A stretch of DNA of 8,237 nt from Candidatus Pelagibacter sp. (GCA_028222435.1 JAOIST010000018.1:1-8237), one strand, 5' to 3'. Shown: positions 1 through 6,936, counted from the first letter of the stretch. Numbers and translations: made by a program. The notes: a model not told the origin generated them from the letters alone.

Positions 1-89
1 TGACCGAGATGTAATCCATCAAAATTGCCTATAGCTATTACTCCATTACGGTGTTTATTATTCAGGTTTACGTTACTGTAAATTTTCAT
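1..89 (-). CDS. ribF: RibF, bifunctional riboflavin kinase/FAD synthetase (N-terminal fragment)
   Basis: Only the first 29 codons are inside the window; the gene runs off the left edge. The peptide starts MKIYSN and reaches GNFDGLHLG, followed by a codon beginning CA, which fits His. GNFDGxHLGH is the nucleotide-binding signature of the FAD synthetase (FMN adenylyltransferase) domain that opens RibF. RibF phosphorylates riboflavin to FMN and adenylates FMN to FAD in the cytoplasm. The ATG at 89 is 1 nt after the TAG of the upstream HAD gene (TAGTATG), so the two are probably cotranscribed and may be translationally coupled. A possible weak ribosome site (AAAGAG) lies inside the end of the HAD gene. 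The family call is secure from the motif; nothing can be said about the kinase domain. Confidence 0.9.
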   Translation of the reverse strand, partial: MKIYSNVNLNNKHRNGVIAIGNFDGLHLG

Positions 90-90
90 A

Positions 91-927
91 CTACCATTTT
101 AACTCTTTTTGAAAAAAATTAGCTTTAACTTTGTATTTATTTAAGAGTTTTTCTAATTCCAAATTACTTTCAAATTCATTACGATGAACGCCATTTGAAA
201 TAAATATGCAGTCTTTATTCAAATTATTTGCTCCTTTAATATCTGTTCTCAAATTATCTCCTATTGCTAAAACTTTTTCACTTGCCTCAAAACACATTTC
301 ATATATTTCTTTATAAGGTTTTCCGTAATATATAACTTTTCCTCCCATCTCTTCAAAAATTTTAGCGATATAGCCTGCACAATATTCTTCTTTATTTCCT
401 CTGTGAACAATTAAATCTGGGTTGGTACATACTAATTTTTTAGAAATATGTTTTATTAAGAATTTTTTGTAATAATCTAAATCATTTTCATGTAATTGAA
501 CTTTATTTAGATCTGGATCATCTTCATCAAATAAACCAGTGCATAGTATAAAATCACAATCATCAATAATTGTTTTATTTTCTTTAACTTTTTCAAAAAT
601 CGTAGCATCTCTTGGTGGACCTAAGTGAAAAAATTTTTTTCCAAATTTATTTTTATTTATAGCGTGCATAGCTGCTTCTCCTGAAGTCATAATGTTAGAG
701 AGATATTTTTTGTCTATTTTCATCTTTAACAAAAAATCAACAACTTTTGCACTTGGTCGAGGAGCATTAGATAAAAACACTATTTTTTTTGAATGCTTTT
801 TTAATTGATCTACAGCTTCTATAGCTTTTTCATTAAGTGATATTCCGTCATGTATCACACCCCATAGGTCTATTACGAACGTGTCATAAGCATCAAATAC
901 TTCTGATAAATGATTTAATTCTCTCAA
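91..927 (-). CDS. HAD-superfamily class IIA hydrolase (alphaproteobacterial ribF-linked type)
   Basis: This 278-residue cytoplasmic protein has the HAD phosphatase layout. Motif I is FVIDLWGVIHDG with nucleophile Asp20, motif II is FLSNAPR (Ser53), motif III Lys is in YYGKP (Lys203), and motif IV is AIGDNLRTDIKG (Asp224, Asp229). The cap between motifs II and III carries CTNPDLIVHRG (about 167-177), as in class IIA (NagD-like) enzymes. It resembles the TIGR01459-type family. Trp22 stands where most HAD phosphatases have the second, acid/base Asp; from memory this DxW form is usual in this family, but it makes the chemistry uncertain. The start at 927 is preceded by AGGAAAG, 11 nt upstream. 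The gene abuts ribF, which suggests but does not prove a role in flavin metabolism. The substrate is unknown. Confidence 0.85.
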   Translation of the reverse strand: MRELNHLSEVFDAYDTFVIDLWGVIHDGISLNEKAIEAVDQLKKHSKKIVFLSNAPRPSAKVVDFLLKMKIDKKYLSNIMTSGEAAMHAINKNKFGKKFFHLGPPRDATIFEKVKENKTIIDDCDFILCTGLFDEDDPDLNKVQLHENDLDYYKKFLIKHISKKLVCTNPDLIVHRGNKEEYCAGYIAKIFEEMGGKVIYYGKPYKEIYEMCFEASEKVLAIGDNLRTDIKGANNLNKDCIFISNGVHRNEFESNLELEKLLNKYKVKANFFQKELKW

Positions 928-1008
928 TTTTTACAATCTTTCCTAAATTTAGTTCTATAATACTCTTTAAAATATAGTATTTACGCCTTTTTTTAGTGAT
1001 TTTAGCCT

Positions 1009-1036
1009 CTTGAAATTTTATTAAAACATACCATAT
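1009..1036 (+). promoter_or_regulatory. Sigma-32 (RpoH)-type heat-shock promoter of groESL
   Basis: CTTGAA at 1009-1014 is followed after 14 nt by TACCATAT at 1029-1036. This matches the RpoH consensus CTTGAA, 13-15 nt, CCCCATNT at all six -35 bases and six of eight -10 bases. The predicted start of transcription, near 1043, gives a leader of about 30 nt before groES. No CIRCE inverted repeat (the HrcA operator) was seen between 928 and 1071, so heat control here appears to be by sigma factor only. That part is inference. Confidence 0.7.
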
Positions 1037-1071
1037 CAGCCATACATCAAAATTTATAGGAGAAAATATAT

Positions 1072-1368
1072 ATGAAATTTAGACCTTTGCACGATCGTGT
1101 GCTTATCAAAGTATTAGATAGTGAAGAAAAAACAGCAGGTGGAATTATTATTCCAGACACGGCTAAAGAAAAACCTCAAGAAGGCGAAGTTATGGCTGTA
1201 GGCCCTGGCGCAAAAAATGAAGACGGTAAGCTTACTCCAATGGATGTAAAAGTTGGAGATACTGTCCTTTTTGGAAAATGGTCAGGAACCGAAATTAAAA
1301 TTGACGGCAAAGAATACAGCATAATGAAAGAGTCAGACATAATGGGGATTTCAAAAGGTAAAAAATAA
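1072..1368 (+). CDS. groES: GroES, 10 kDa co-chaperonin
   Basis: The 98-residue protein has the usual family length and begins [12 protein letters not shown]. The mobile loop that binds GroEL lies at about residues 17-35 and contains the hydrophobic GGIIIPD tripeptide motif. [10 protein letters not shown] (about 44-53) is the roof-loop region, and the barrel closes with [17 protein letters not shown]. GroES forms the heptameric lid of the GroEL folding chamber in the cytoplasm. AGGAGA at 1058-1063, 8 nt before ATG, fixes the start. groEL follows after 19 nt with its own ribosome site, so this is the classical bicistronic groESL operon under the RpoH-type promoter upstream. Nothing unusual is seen in the protein. 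Confidence 0.98.
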   Translation: MKFRPLHDRVLIKVLDSEEKTAGGIIIPDTAKEKPQEGEVMAVGPGAKNEDGKLTPMDVKVGDTVLFGKWSGTEIKIDGKEYSIMKESDIMGISKGKK

Positions 1369-1375
1369 ACTTTAA

Positions 1376-3046
<1,671 letters not shown>

Positions 3047-3049
3047 TTT

Positions 3050-3730
3050 TCACCTACCCAAAGATTTTAAAAAAGGCTGCAATTTTGCAGCCTTTTTTTT
3101 TGCAATAAATAAACATGCTATTGAACTAAGTATCAATCCATCTTTAAGAATTCGTAAATTGTTATCAGCCAAAGTTTTTCCTGTAGATGTAATATCAGTA
3201 ATTATTTCTGAAGAGCCTATAAAAGGATATGTTTCTGTAGCACCAAGACTGGGTATCAATTTGTATTGGGTAACTCCTTTCGAAATCAAAAAATCATTAG
3301 TTAAATTTGGATACTTAGTTGCTACTCTCAACCTAGTATTTCTTTTGGATCTTATATCAAATGATATTTCTTCGAGGTCAGCAATCGTCTGCACATCTAT
3401 CCAGTCATCTGGCACAGCAACCACTAGGTTCGCATTTCCATATTCAAGTTTTTTTTGAATATTTATTTTATTTTGTAAATTTTTGTCTGATTCTTTTAAA
3501 AGATCTAGGCCTGATACGCCAATATCTAAAGTTCCGTCTCCTAATCTTTGAATAATTTCTTTAGCGTGAAGAAATATAATTTTAATGTTGGGTTTATTTT
3601 CGATAACACCAAAATAATTTCTTTCTTTTTCGCTTTGTATAATTTTCAACCCGTTGTCATTAAAAAATGATATTGATTTTTCTTTTAATCGCCCTTTACT
3701 TGGCAAACCTATTGTAATTAAATCTTTCAT
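3050..3730 (-). CDS. hisG: HisG, ATP phosphoribosyltransferase, short form (catalytic subunit)
   Basis: HisG catalyses the first step of histidine synthesis, ATP + PRPP to phosphoribosyl-ATP. At 226 residues it is the short form, lacking the C-terminal regulatory domain and needing HisZ for activity and feedback by histidine. Visible signatures are IGLPSKGRLKE (7-17), LGDGTLDIGVSGLD (63-76), LRVATKYPN (134-142) and the PRPP-binding DITSTGKTL (179-187). The ATG at 3730 overlaps the hisZ stop as ATGA, which implies translational coupling to the activating subunit. The last codons contain the groESL terminator and an A9 run (AAA AAA AAG at residues 211-213), a possible slippage site. The final 16 residues are therefore doubly constrained. 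The stop is 3 nt from the groEL stop. Confidence 0.95.
   Translation of the reverse strand: MKDLITIGLPSKGRLKEKSISFFNDNGLKIIQSEKERNYFGVIENKPNIKIIFLHAKEIIQRLGDGTLDIGVSGLDLLKESDKNLQNKINIQKKLEYGNANLVVAVPDDWIDVQTIADLEEISFDIRSKRNTRLRVATKYPNLTNDFLISKGVTQYKLIPSLGATETYPFIGSSEIITDITSTGKTLADNNLRILKDGLILSSIACLFIAKKKAAKLQPFLKSLGR
3069..3101 (+). terminator. Rho-independent terminator of groESL, embedded in the hisG 3' end
   Basis: GGCTGC (3075-3080) pairs with GCAGCC (3087-3092) across AATTTT. Flanking A's (3069-3074) pair with the start of a nine-T run (3093-3101). This is a textbook intrinsic terminator 28 nt after the groEL stop. It lies entirely within hisG codons 210-221 on the other strand. Read from the minus strand the same hairpin is followed by six T's, so it could act in both directions. 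On that strand, termination would come just before the hisG stop unless translating ribosomes prevent folding. Confidence 0.9.
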
Positions 3731-4764
3731 ATATTTTTTAAGTTTATTGCTGCTCCAACAGCAGAAATACTCTTTTTAGCGCCTAAACTTTTAAGCAAAT
3801 CGTCATATCGACCGCCTGAAGCAATTTCTTTTGTCCCTGAAAATACTTCAAACACAATTCCAGTATAATATTCAACATCTCTTCTAAAATTTGCAACAAA
3901 ATTAATATCTTGATTAAGTTTTTTTAAATTTTGTATAGATTTAAATTTTTTAAATGTACTTTTTTTAAGGTTATTCTTTTTGGCAAAATTTAATAACTCA
4001 CTGTCAAGTTTTGAAAGCTTACAATTAATTTTTAAAAAAGTTTTTATAATTTTTACAATTTTTTTTCCATCTGAGAATGATCTTGGGTCTTTAATTTTTT
4101 TATCAAATCTTTTTAAAATTTCCGATATTGACCTTTCAGCAATCGCTTTATCTTGATCTAGTTTTTTCATTTCATAAAATCTTTTTTTATCTGCATCAAA
4201 GGTTACTGCATCAATATCTGTATTTTTTTCTAATCTCTTTAAAAGTTCTTCAAAGTAACTTGGTCTCCAAAAGTGTCTTATTAATCTTAGCTTCCATCTT
4301 TCAGGCATCTCGAGAGCATTTATTAAGCTCTTGAATAAACTTATGTCACCTACTTTAATTTTAATTTTTTTCATTTTAATCTTTTTTGCTGAACTTAAGA
4401 TTGTACTGATTACTTTAAAATCATCTTTAATGAGGTTTTTTGAACCTAGAATTTCGATACCTAATTGATCATTAATAAAGTTTGTGCTTTTACTGCCTGA
4501 TCTTCTATATGCTTGACCAGAATAATAAATTTTTGAAGAAGATTTTTTTTGCAAAAAACTTATACATGATGCAACTGTTAAGTCTGGTCTTAAGCACATC
4601 GTTTTTCCATCCTCTCTATCAAAAGTAAACATTGAACTTCTAAATTTTTCTCCAGATCTTTCTATAATATAATCTGAGTCTAAAAGAACGTCTGGTTCTG
4701 ATAAAACAAAACCATTAGTCTTAAAGGTTTTAATTATTGCTTCAGATAATTTTTTTGATTTCAT
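3727..4764 (-). CDS. hisZ: HisZ, ATP phosphoribosyltransferase regulatory subunit (HisRS paralogue)
   Basis: The 345-residue protein is a class II synthetase-like catalytic domain without the anticodon-binding domain of HisRS. It retains the scaffold: CLRPDLTVA (57-65), the motif-2-like AYRRSGS (85-91), RDVEYYTGIVFE (295-306) and SGGRYDDLL (316-324). The HisRS motif-2 loop KPGPGRFREF is replaced by an unrelated stretch, so aminoacylation is not expected. HisZ binds short HisG in a hetero-octamer, activates it and carries histidine feedback. The middle (about 120-290) is Lys-rich and poorly conserved by eye. The start at 4764 lies 23 nt inside hisS, with only a weak AAAGAA upstream, so translation probably depends on hisS. 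The hisG start overlaps its stop. HisZ rather than a second HisRS is favoured by the length and by hisG next to it. Confidence 0.9.
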   Translation of the reverse strand: MKSKKLSEAIIKTFKTNGFVLSEPDVLLDSDYIIERSGEKFRSSMFTFDREDGKTMCLRPDLTVASCISFLQKKSSSKIYYSGQAYRRSGSKSTNFINDQLGIEILGSKNLIKDDFKVISTILSSAKKIKMKKIKIKVGDISLFKSLINALEMPERWKLRLIRHFWRPSYFEELLKRLEKNTDIDAVTFDADKKRFYEMKKLDQDKAIAERSISEILKRFDKKIKDPRSFSDGKKIVKIIKTFLKINCKLSKLDSELLNFAKKNNLKKSTFKKFKSIQNLKKLNQDINFVANFRRDVEYYTGIVFEVFSGTKEIASGGRYDDLLKSLGAKKSISAVGAAINLKNI

Positions 4765-6076
4765 TAACTAATTCTTTTATTTCAATTGATCTTTCTTCAC
4801 CTGAACTTAGGTTCCTTAAAGTTGGTTTCCCTGATTTGATTTCATTCTCACCGTATAAAATAACTGCTGGAGATTTTATTTTGTTCGCATACTCCATTTG
4901 TTTTTTTAGTTTGCTTTCTCCAGGATAAATTTCAGTGCTAACACCAGCCTTTCTTAATATTGTTTGAACATTTATGTAATCTTTCATTGAATTTTTATCG
5001 AAAACACAAATCACGACTGGTTTAGATTGTTTTAGTTTAAACTCTTCTTTTTGCATCAAGGCATAAACTAGACGATCTAGGCCAATAGATATTCCTGTAG
5101 CAGGAGCATCATAATTACCAAAATTATTTACCAAATTATCGTATCTTCCACCACCTCCTATGGATCCAAATTGTATGACTTGTCCTTTATTGTTTGTTAC
5201 ATCAAATTTTAAATTCACCTCAAAAATTGCTCCTGTGTAATATTCTAGTCCTCGAATAACTGATGGATCGAATTCAAAATTATTAAAATTGTAATTCTTA
5301 AAAATTTTCAATATCTCAACTAAATCTTCTGTTTCAGGTGAATTATTCTTAAGTGTTTCTTCTATAGTTTTGATATCCTCAGGCTTTAAATTTGCACCTT
5401 TTGTGTAATCGCCTGATTTATCTTTTCTTCCCTCACCTAATAATTCCTTTACTCCGTTCCAGCCAAGTCTATCAATTTTATCTAGGGCTCTCAGAGTAGT
5501 AAGCTTTTGTTGATTATCTTTAATGTTTATTTTTTTAAATAATTCTTCGGTAATTTTTCTCGATGATATTTTTATAATGTATTCTGATTTCAAAAGTCCG
5601 CACTTTTCAAGAATTTCTGAAATCATGACGCACAATTCGGCATCTGCCTGTAAACTTTTTGTTCCAACAAAATCTGCATCAAATTGTAAAAACTCTCTAA
5701 ACCTGCCAGGTCCTGGCTTTTCATTTCTCCAAACAGTCCCCAGTTGGTATCTTTTGAATGGTTTAGGAATTTCTAAATAATTTTTTGCAACATATCGCGC
5801 AAGCGGCGCTGTTAGATCATATCTCAAGGACAACCACTTATTTTCATCTTTAAATGAAAATACACCTTCATCAGGTCTATCTTTGTCAGGTAAAAATTTT
5901 CCTATGCTATCCGAATACTCAAAACTTGGAGTTTCAAGATATTGAAACCCATACTTAATCATAATTTCTTTAATGTTAGAAATTATAAAATCGCGTACGA
6001 GCAACTCTTTTTCTTGCCTGTCTACAAACCCTAAAGGAAGTTCCTTAGAGGGTTTAATTTTTTTTTCTTTTGTCAT
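4742..6076 (-). CDS. hisS: HisS, histidyl-tRNA synthetase
   Basis: This class IIa synthetase attaches histidine to tRNA-His. From the ATG at 6076 it has 444 residues. Motif 1 is KYGFQYLETPSFE (41-53), motif 2 is WRNEKPGPGRFREFLQFDAD (116-135), the histidine-specific sites are RGLEYYTG (275-282) and GGGGRYDNL (307-315), and motif 3 is ATGISIGLDRL (326-336). The anticodon-binding domain follows (about 353-444). The motif-2 loop KPGPGR, in place of the E. coli RPQKGR, marks the divergent alphaproteobacterial type. The frame is open to 6142, but those extra 22 codons lie in the tRNA-His gene, so 6076 is chosen. That start is 4 nt after the tRNA's CCA and has no Shine-Dalgarno. The 3' end overlaps hisZ by 23 nt. 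Confidence 0.95.
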   Translation of the reverse strand: MTKEKKIKPSKELPLGFVDRQEKELLVRDFIISNIKEIMIKYGFQYLETPSFEYSDSIGKFLPDKDRPDEGVFSFKDENKWLSLRYDLTAPLARYVAKNYLEIPKPFKRYQLGTVWRNEKPGPGRFREFLQFDADFVGTKSLQADAELCVMISEILEKCGLLKSEYIIKISSRKITEELFKKINIKDNQQKLTTLRALDKIDRLGWNGVKELLGEGRKDKSGDYTKGANLKPEDIKTIEETLKNNSPETEDLVEILKIFKNYNFNNFEFDPSVIRGLEYYTGAIFEVNLKFDVTNNKGQVIQFGSIGGGGRYDNLVNNFGNYDAPATGISIGLDRLVYALMQKEEFKLKQSKPVVICVFDKNSMKDYINVQTILRKAGVSTEIYPGESKLKKQMEYANKIKSPAVILYGENEIKSGKPTLRNLSSGEERSIEIKELVNEIKKII

Positions 6077-6080
6077 TATT

Positions 6081-6157
6081 TGGTACAGTAGGGTGGACTC
6101 GAACCACCGACCCCTAGTTCCACAAACTAGTGCTCTAACCAACTGAGCTACTACTGC
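6081..6157 (-). tRNA. tRNA-His (anticodon GTG), CCA encoded, no G-1
   Basis: The 77-nt gene folds as a cloverleaf on the minus strand. The acceptor is GCAGTAG with CTACTGT, the D stem GCTC/GAGC, the anticodon stem CTAGT/ACTAG with loop TTGTGGA (anticodon GTG at 6121-6123), and the T stem GGTGG/CCACC around TTCGAGT. The discriminator is A73 and CCA is encoded. The base before G1 is T, so the usual G-1 is not genomically encoded. Pair 1-72 is G-U. This A73/U72/no-G-1 pattern is the derived type of a subgroup of alphaproteobacteria. The gene heads the hisS-hisZ-hisG block and its 3' end almost touches hisS. Confidence 0.97.
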
Positions 6158-6190
6158 ATCCTTTTTGTTTTTATCTTAATTTTTATTAAA

Positions 6191-6220
6191 TTTATATATG
6201 TTTGATTATAAGCTAAGCAA
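6191..6220 (-). promoter_or_regulatory. Candidate promoter for tRNA-His/hisSZG
   Basis: On the minus strand TTGCTT (6220-6215) and TATAAA (6196-6191) are separated by 18 nt, placing the transcript start about 27 nt before the mature tRNA end. A perfect TATAAT also occurs at 6210-6205, but its -35 region is poor. The -35 lies inside the dyad at 6212-6229. This is pattern-based only, in a very A/T-rich stretch where such matches are common. Confidence 0.35.
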
Positions 6221-6283
6221 TAGCCTAGCGTGCATTCTGTGAGAATGTTTACTTAAAGTAGAAATCTTGTTTTTTATAACCAT
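6206..6283 (-). CDS. Candidate 25-codon His-containing leader peptide upstream of tRNA-His/hisSZG
   Basis: A short frame begins MVIKNK at 6283, reaches KHSHRMHAR at codons 12-20 and ends LLLSL before TAA. His occurs at codons 13, 15 and 18 (CAT, CAC, CAC), directly upstream of histidine genes and tRNA-His. Codons 13-17 are one inverted repeat and codons 19-24 a second. There is no Shine-Dalgarno, but a candidate promoter at 6292-6319 would start transcription within a few nt of the ATG, giving a leaderless message. No U-tract terminator follows, so classical attenuation is not demonstrated. A frame this short can arise by chance, and the start and its use are unproven. Confidence 0.25.
   Translation of the reverse strand: MVIKNKISTLSKHSHRMHARLLLSL
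6212..6229 (-). other. Inverted repeat upstream of tRNA-His (hairpin or operator)
   Basis: The minus strand reads GCTAGGC, TATT, GCTTAGC: seven pairs including one G-U, so it is complete as RNA from the minus strand but has one mismatch as DNA. It overlaps the candidate -35 of the tRNA promoter and codons 19-24 of the short His-containing frame. It is not followed by a T tract, so it is not an ordinary terminator. Confidence 0.45.
6233..6247. other. Perfect 6-3-6 inverted repeat upstream of tRNA-His
   Basis: CATTCT GTG AGAATG is an exact dyad with 6-bp arms, 3 nt from the dyad at 6212-6229. It could be a protein-binding site or an RNA stem. Its arms fall on His codons 13-17 of the short frame on the minus strand. 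No regulator family is recognised. Confidence 0.45.
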
Positions 6284-6291
6284 TATCGTTT

Positions 6292-6319
6292 ATTTAAGAA
6301 ATAAATGTGTCTTTTTCAA
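6292..6319 (-). promoter_or_regulatory. Candidate upstream promoter of the tRNA-His/hisSZG leader
   Basis: TTGAAA (6319-6314) and TTAAAT (6297-6292) are 16 nt apart on the minus strand; TAAATA at 17 nt is an alternative -10. The transcript would begin near 6284, next to the ATG of the short His-containing frame. It is weak and unsupported beyond pattern. Confidence 0.25.
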
Positions 6320-6329
6320 GGAATACTAG

Positions 6330-6363
6330 CGGGACAGAACAATATTTCTAATGCTTTGTCCCG
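6330..6363 (-). ncRNA. GAAA-capped hairpin 3' of the downstream csp gene (copy 1)
   Basis: As minus-strand RNA, CGGGACA pairs with UGUCCCG (7 bp). Then come an A-C mismatch, an inner stem AGCA/UGUU (A-U, G-U, C-G, A-U), a U-U mismatch, and U-A and A-U pairs closing a GAAA tetraloop. It begins 25 nt after the csp stop at 6389. The same architecture follows the other csp at 6662-6697, with sequence changes that keep pairing. No U tract follows, so it is not a standard terminator. It is probably part of the csp 3' UTR; its function is unknown. Confidence 0.65.
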
Positions 6364-6388
6364 ATAATTTGTGATTTTGGAAATAAGA

Positions 6389-6598
6389 TTAAGCTTTCTG
6401 CAATTTTACTGCCGAAGGACCTTTGTCTCCATTCTCTACTTCAAACGTTAATTCATCACCTTCGTTTAAATAATTTAAACCGGCTTCTTTAACAGCTGAA
6501 GAATGTACGAACACATCTTTTTCTTTATCTTCTCTTTCAATGAAACCATATCCTTTAGTACCATTGAACCACTTTACTTTACCTTTTAGTGTACTCAT
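6389..6598 (-). CDS. Cold-shock domain protein (CspA family), downstream copy
   Basis: The 69-residue single cold-shock domain is an OB-fold that binds single-stranded RNA/DNA and acts as an RNA chaperone. RNP1 is KGYGFI (15-20) and RNP2 is VFVHSS (29-34), with KWFNGTKG (9-16) at the start of the fold. It differs from the copy at 6724-6936 only at residues 37 (K for R), 42 (N for K), 69 (A for T) and in lacking the last Ser. The frame is open upstream to 6700, but the conserved [11 protein letters not shown] fixes the start at 6598. The added 34 codons have no counterpart in the other copy and run across the 6662-6697 hairpin. Upstream AAGAAAG is a weak ribosome site. The leader between the two copies is about 125 nt. 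Confidence 0.95.
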   Translation of the reverse strand: MSTLKGKVKWFNGTKGYGFIEREDKEKDVFVHSSAVKEAGLNYLNEGDELTFEVENGDKGPSAVKLQKA

Positions 6599-6661
6599 GT
6601 TTATTGTTTTCTTTCTTGTTGTTGTTGATACGCCATCTATATTGATGAGGTATTTTTTATA

Positions 6662-6697
6662 TTGGGACAAAACCATATTTCTAAAGTTATGTCCCAA
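6662..6697 (-). ncRNA. GAAA-capped hairpin 3' of the upstream csp gene (copy 2)
   Basis: As minus-strand RNA, UUGGGACA pairs with UGUCCCAA (8 bp). Then come a U-U mismatch, an inner stem AACU/GGUU (A-U, A-U, C-G, U-G), a U-U mismatch, and U-A and A-U pairs closing GAAA. It starts 26 nt after the csp stop at 6724 and lies in the leader of the next csp. Relative to copy 1 the outer pair is U-A instead of C-G, with pair-preserving changes in the inner stem. No such element is seen upstream of the first csp, so it goes with csp 3' ends. An overlapping TTTAGA-18-TATAAA could be a promoter for the next csp (weak). Confidence 0.65.
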
Positions 6698-6723
6698 CAA
6701 TTCTTGAATTTAGGAAATTTAGA

Positions 6724-6936
6724 TTAAGATGTTTTCTGCAGTTTTACTGCTGAAGGACCTTTGTCTCCATTCTCCACTTCAAACGTTAACTCATCACCTT
6801 CGTTTAAATATTTTAAACCTGCTTCTCTAACAGCTGAAGAATGCACGAACACGTCTTTTTCTTTGTCTTCTCTCTCAATGAAACCATATCCTTTAGTACC
6901 ATTGAACCACTTTACTTTACCTTTTAGTGTACTCAT
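6724..6936 (-). CDS. Cold-shock domain protein (CspA family), upstream copy
   Basis: The 70-residue cold-shock domain has RNP1 KGYGFI and RNP2 VFVHSS, identical to those of its neighbour, and 66 of 69 aligned residues match. The first 58 coding bases are identical between the copies; the rest carries about a dozen differences, mostly silent. This is a tandem duplication kept under purifying selection, perhaps with local gene conversion at the 5' end. AAGGAA (6953-6948) lies 11 nt before the ATG at 6936. A perfect 7-3-7 dyad sits in the leader at 6970-6986. The role is RNA chaperone activity; cold induction versus constitutive expression cannot be told from the sequence. Confidence 0.95.
   Translation of the reverse strand: MSTLKGKVKWFNGTKGYGFIEREDKEKDVFVHSSAVREAGLKYLNEGDELTFEVENGDKGPSAVKLQKTS

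Noticed and set aside
3075..3092. CRISPR or mobile-element repeat at the groEL-hisG junction
   Set aside because: It is a single inverted repeat with a T tract, explained as a terminator; there is no direct repeat series, transposase or target duplication in the window.
6077..6142. Extension of hisS upstream to an ATG at 6142 (22 extra codons)
   Set aside because: These codons are the tRNA-His gene read as protein; the cloverleaf is unambiguous and the extra peptide does not resemble HisRS.
6330..6363. csp-associated hairpin as an ordinary Rho-independent terminator
   Set aside because: Neither copy is followed by a U tract on the csp strand, and the conserved mismatches and GAAA loop are not needed for a terminator.
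6599..6700. Extension of the downstream csp to an ATG at 6700 (34 extra codons)
   Set aside because: The conserved CSP N-terminus is at 6598, the other copy has no such extension, and the added region contains the GAAA hairpin.
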